Below, in pieces: positions 6,285 through 7,115 of a DNA stretch of 7,115 nt. A program made the translations under genes and the position numbers. The notes under the pieces were generated by a model. It worked only from the letters and a program-made list of their open reading frames with translations, was not told the origin of the DNA and searched no databases. How positions within the stretch are numbered: position 1 is the first letter of the stretch; each line of letters begins with the position of its first letter. Source of the DNA: Clostridia bacterium (GTDB lineage: Bacteria > Bacillota > Clostridia > Christensenellales > Maliibacteriaceae); NCBI GenBank assembly GCA_017935825.1, contig JAGBGW010000011.1:1-7115 (forward strand). The letters are read 5' to 3'.

Positions 6285-6971
6285 ATGGAACTGGTTTGGG
6301 AAGCCATCAGCAGCTTCTTTTTGAATTTCAGGCTTCGTGATATGGTGGATATCGTTTTGATCTCCATTTTGCTCTATCAGGTGTTAAAACTGACGAAGCA
6401 GACGCGTGCGATCTCCGTTATGAAGGGTCTTGGCGTTCTGCTGCTGGCAGCAGGCGTTTCAGAAGCACTGCGATTGCAGACCATCAACTGGCTGCTTACC
6501 TACGTCATCAACTACGGCGTCGTGGTGCTGGTGGTCCTCTTCCAGCCCGAGATCCGCCGCCTTTTGGAAAACTTGGGGCAGGGCAATCTTCTGCGTCAGG
6601 CCACAATGTTTTTGACACCTTCTGCAAGCACGCAGGAGCGTGACGATTCCTACATTGCAGATGAGATGTTCGATGCACTGGTCAATATGTCCCGTACCCG
6701 TACAGGTGCCCTGATTGTGGTGCAGCAGGAGACTTCTCTTGATGCCATCATGCAGTCGGGTACAAGCGTGGATGCCCGTGTCACCAGCGAACTGATCGAA
6801 AATATCTTTTATCCCAATACGCCGCTGCATGATGGCGCGGTGGAGCGGTTAAAGTGGGTGGAGACGGTGGTCTTTTGCAACGAGATGGAGGACGAAGAAA
6901 AAATAGCGGTCCTGAAAGAATGGTTTTTAGAGGACAGTCAGGAGGTGAAAAAAGACCATGGGCAAGCTTAG
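6285..6971 (+). pseudogene. cdaA: Disrupted diadenylate cyclase CdaA fused to foreign tail
   Basis: CdaA makes the essential second messenger c-di-AMP from two ATP at the membrane. The start at 6285 has an AAAGGAGGG ribosome site (6267-6275). Three membrane segments (about residues 21-36, 46-60 and 68-86) precede the QPEIRRLLENLG motif (87-98) and the DAC domain. The DAC domain runs normally to SELIENIFYPNTPLHDGA (168-185). The first catalytic motif DGA (183-185) is present. After Val186 the sequence changes to ERLKWVETVVFCNEMEDEEK and ends at residue 228, against about 273 in Bacillus. The second catalytic motif (GTRHR) and the remaining core are missing, so no active enzyme can be made. The fused 42 residues resemble nothing in CdaA, and the usual cdaR and glmM partners do not follow. 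The open frame through the joint may be chance. Confidence 0.9.
6840..6846. other. Junction between cdaA and foreign DNA
   Basis: Homology to CdaA stops at the GTG codon 6840-6842 or immediately after it. From 6843 the sequence has different codon use: all Ile codons are ATA and most Arg codons are CGG. No target duplication, inverted-repeat end, group II intron 5' signature (GTGYG) or intein start (Cys/Ser at the splice point) is visible. The joint could be a mobile-element edge, a deletion/rearrangement point or a contig misjoin. Confidence 0.75.
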
Positions 6972-7115
6972 GTCAGCTTGGAAACGGTGGCGGGAAGCGC
7001 GGACAAAGGGAAGCGCGATAAGGCCTTTTCGCCCGTGCATGAAGTCCTTATATATGTACCATCCCCCTCCTTCGCCCGAAGAGCTGGAGTATGTACGGAA
7101 CTTGATAGAAGAATA
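6958..7115 (+). CDS. Small basic protein of unknown function (3' end beyond window)
   Basis: An ATG at 6958, preceded by AGGAGGTG (6941-6948), opens a frame of 52 codons that is still open at the window edge. The product begins with a strongly basic stretch, GKLRSAWKRWREARTKG (residues 2-18). It continues through a proline cluster (HPPPSP, 35-40) to an acidic helix-like end (EELEYVRNLIEE, 41-52). It overlaps the preceding frame by 14 bases, an operon-like arrangement common in phages and compact mobile elements. I do not recognise the family. Codons ATA, AGG and CGG set it apart from every gene to its left. The spacing from the ribosome site to ATG (about 9-12 bases) is slightly long, so the start is probable rather than certain. 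Confidence 0.5.
   Translation, partial: MGKLRSAWKRWREARTKGSAIRPFRPCMKSLYMYHPPPSPEELEYVRNLIEE

Noticed and set aside
6836..6860. Intein or self-splicing intron interrupting cdaA
   Set aside because: There is no Cys/Ser at the start of the inserted sequence and no GTGYG intron start. The following DNA carries an overlapping gene with its own ribosome site rather than intron structure.
6831..6971. Simple frameshift in an otherwise complete cdaA
   Set aside because: The sequence after 6842 does not encode the expected DAC C-terminal residues (such as the GTRHR motif) in any frame I could read, so this is replacement of sequence, not a slipped base.
1..7115. CRISPR arrays, tRNA/rRNA genes, IS elements, integrase or a defined att core
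   Set aside because: No spaced repeats, cloverleaf sequences, transposase or recombinase motifs were found. An att core cannot be defined without a second junction.

Overview
The window looks like a Firmicutes (Clostridia-type) chromosome or metagenomic contig. It joins three kinds of DNA: a phage head/packaging module on the minus strand (1-5255), a short stretch of host housekeeping genes on the plus strand (about 5433-6842), and a foreign tail of unknown origin on the plus strand (about 6843-7115). The host assignment rests on a FolT-type folate ECF substrate-binding component and a CdaA-type diadenylate cyclase, both typical of low-GC Gram-positive lineages, although base composition here is moderately GC-rich. 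The exact genus cannot be read from the window.

Phage module, in transcription order (right to left): a 101-aa gene in the small-terminase position, the large terminase (TerL), a P22/N4-like portal, a Prp-type cysteine protease, a scaffold protein, and an N4-gp56-family major capsid protein cut off by the left window edge. The genes are tightly packed, with gaps or overlaps of -4 to +19 bases and good Shine-Dalgarno sequences, so this is one late operon. The most interesting point is the Prp homologue. In staphylococci Prp removes a short N-terminal extension (LNLQFFA type) from ribosomal protein L27 and from phage 80alpha capsid and scaffold proteins. Here the scaffold and the capsid share the N-terminal motif LHHFD, at the place where LQFFA would lie, and the protease gene sits next to them. 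This suggests a phage-dedicated protease/substrate set with an altered cleavage signal.

Host stretch: folT has its own sigma-A promoter, a 5' hairpin at the predicted transcript start, and an intrinsic terminator. It is followed by cdaA with an extended -10 promoter. cdaA is broken: the protein follows the family exactly to the catalytic DGA motif (residues 183-185) and then changes abruptly to unrelated sequence. The second catalytic motif (RHR) is missing, so the enzyme cannot be active from this copy.

Right tail: after base ~6842 codon use changes sharply. All 3 Ile codons are ATA and 5 of 8 Arg codons are CGG, against 0 of 25 and 1 of 23 in folT plus cdaA'. The tail holds the end of an unrecognised reading frame and the start of a small basic protein. 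Phage DNA also stops abruptly on the other side, between terS and folT. The host segment is therefore bounded on both sides by sequence that does not belong with it. Integration, host-gene capture by a phage, rearrangement and contig misassembly are all possible, and the sequence alone does not decide between them.
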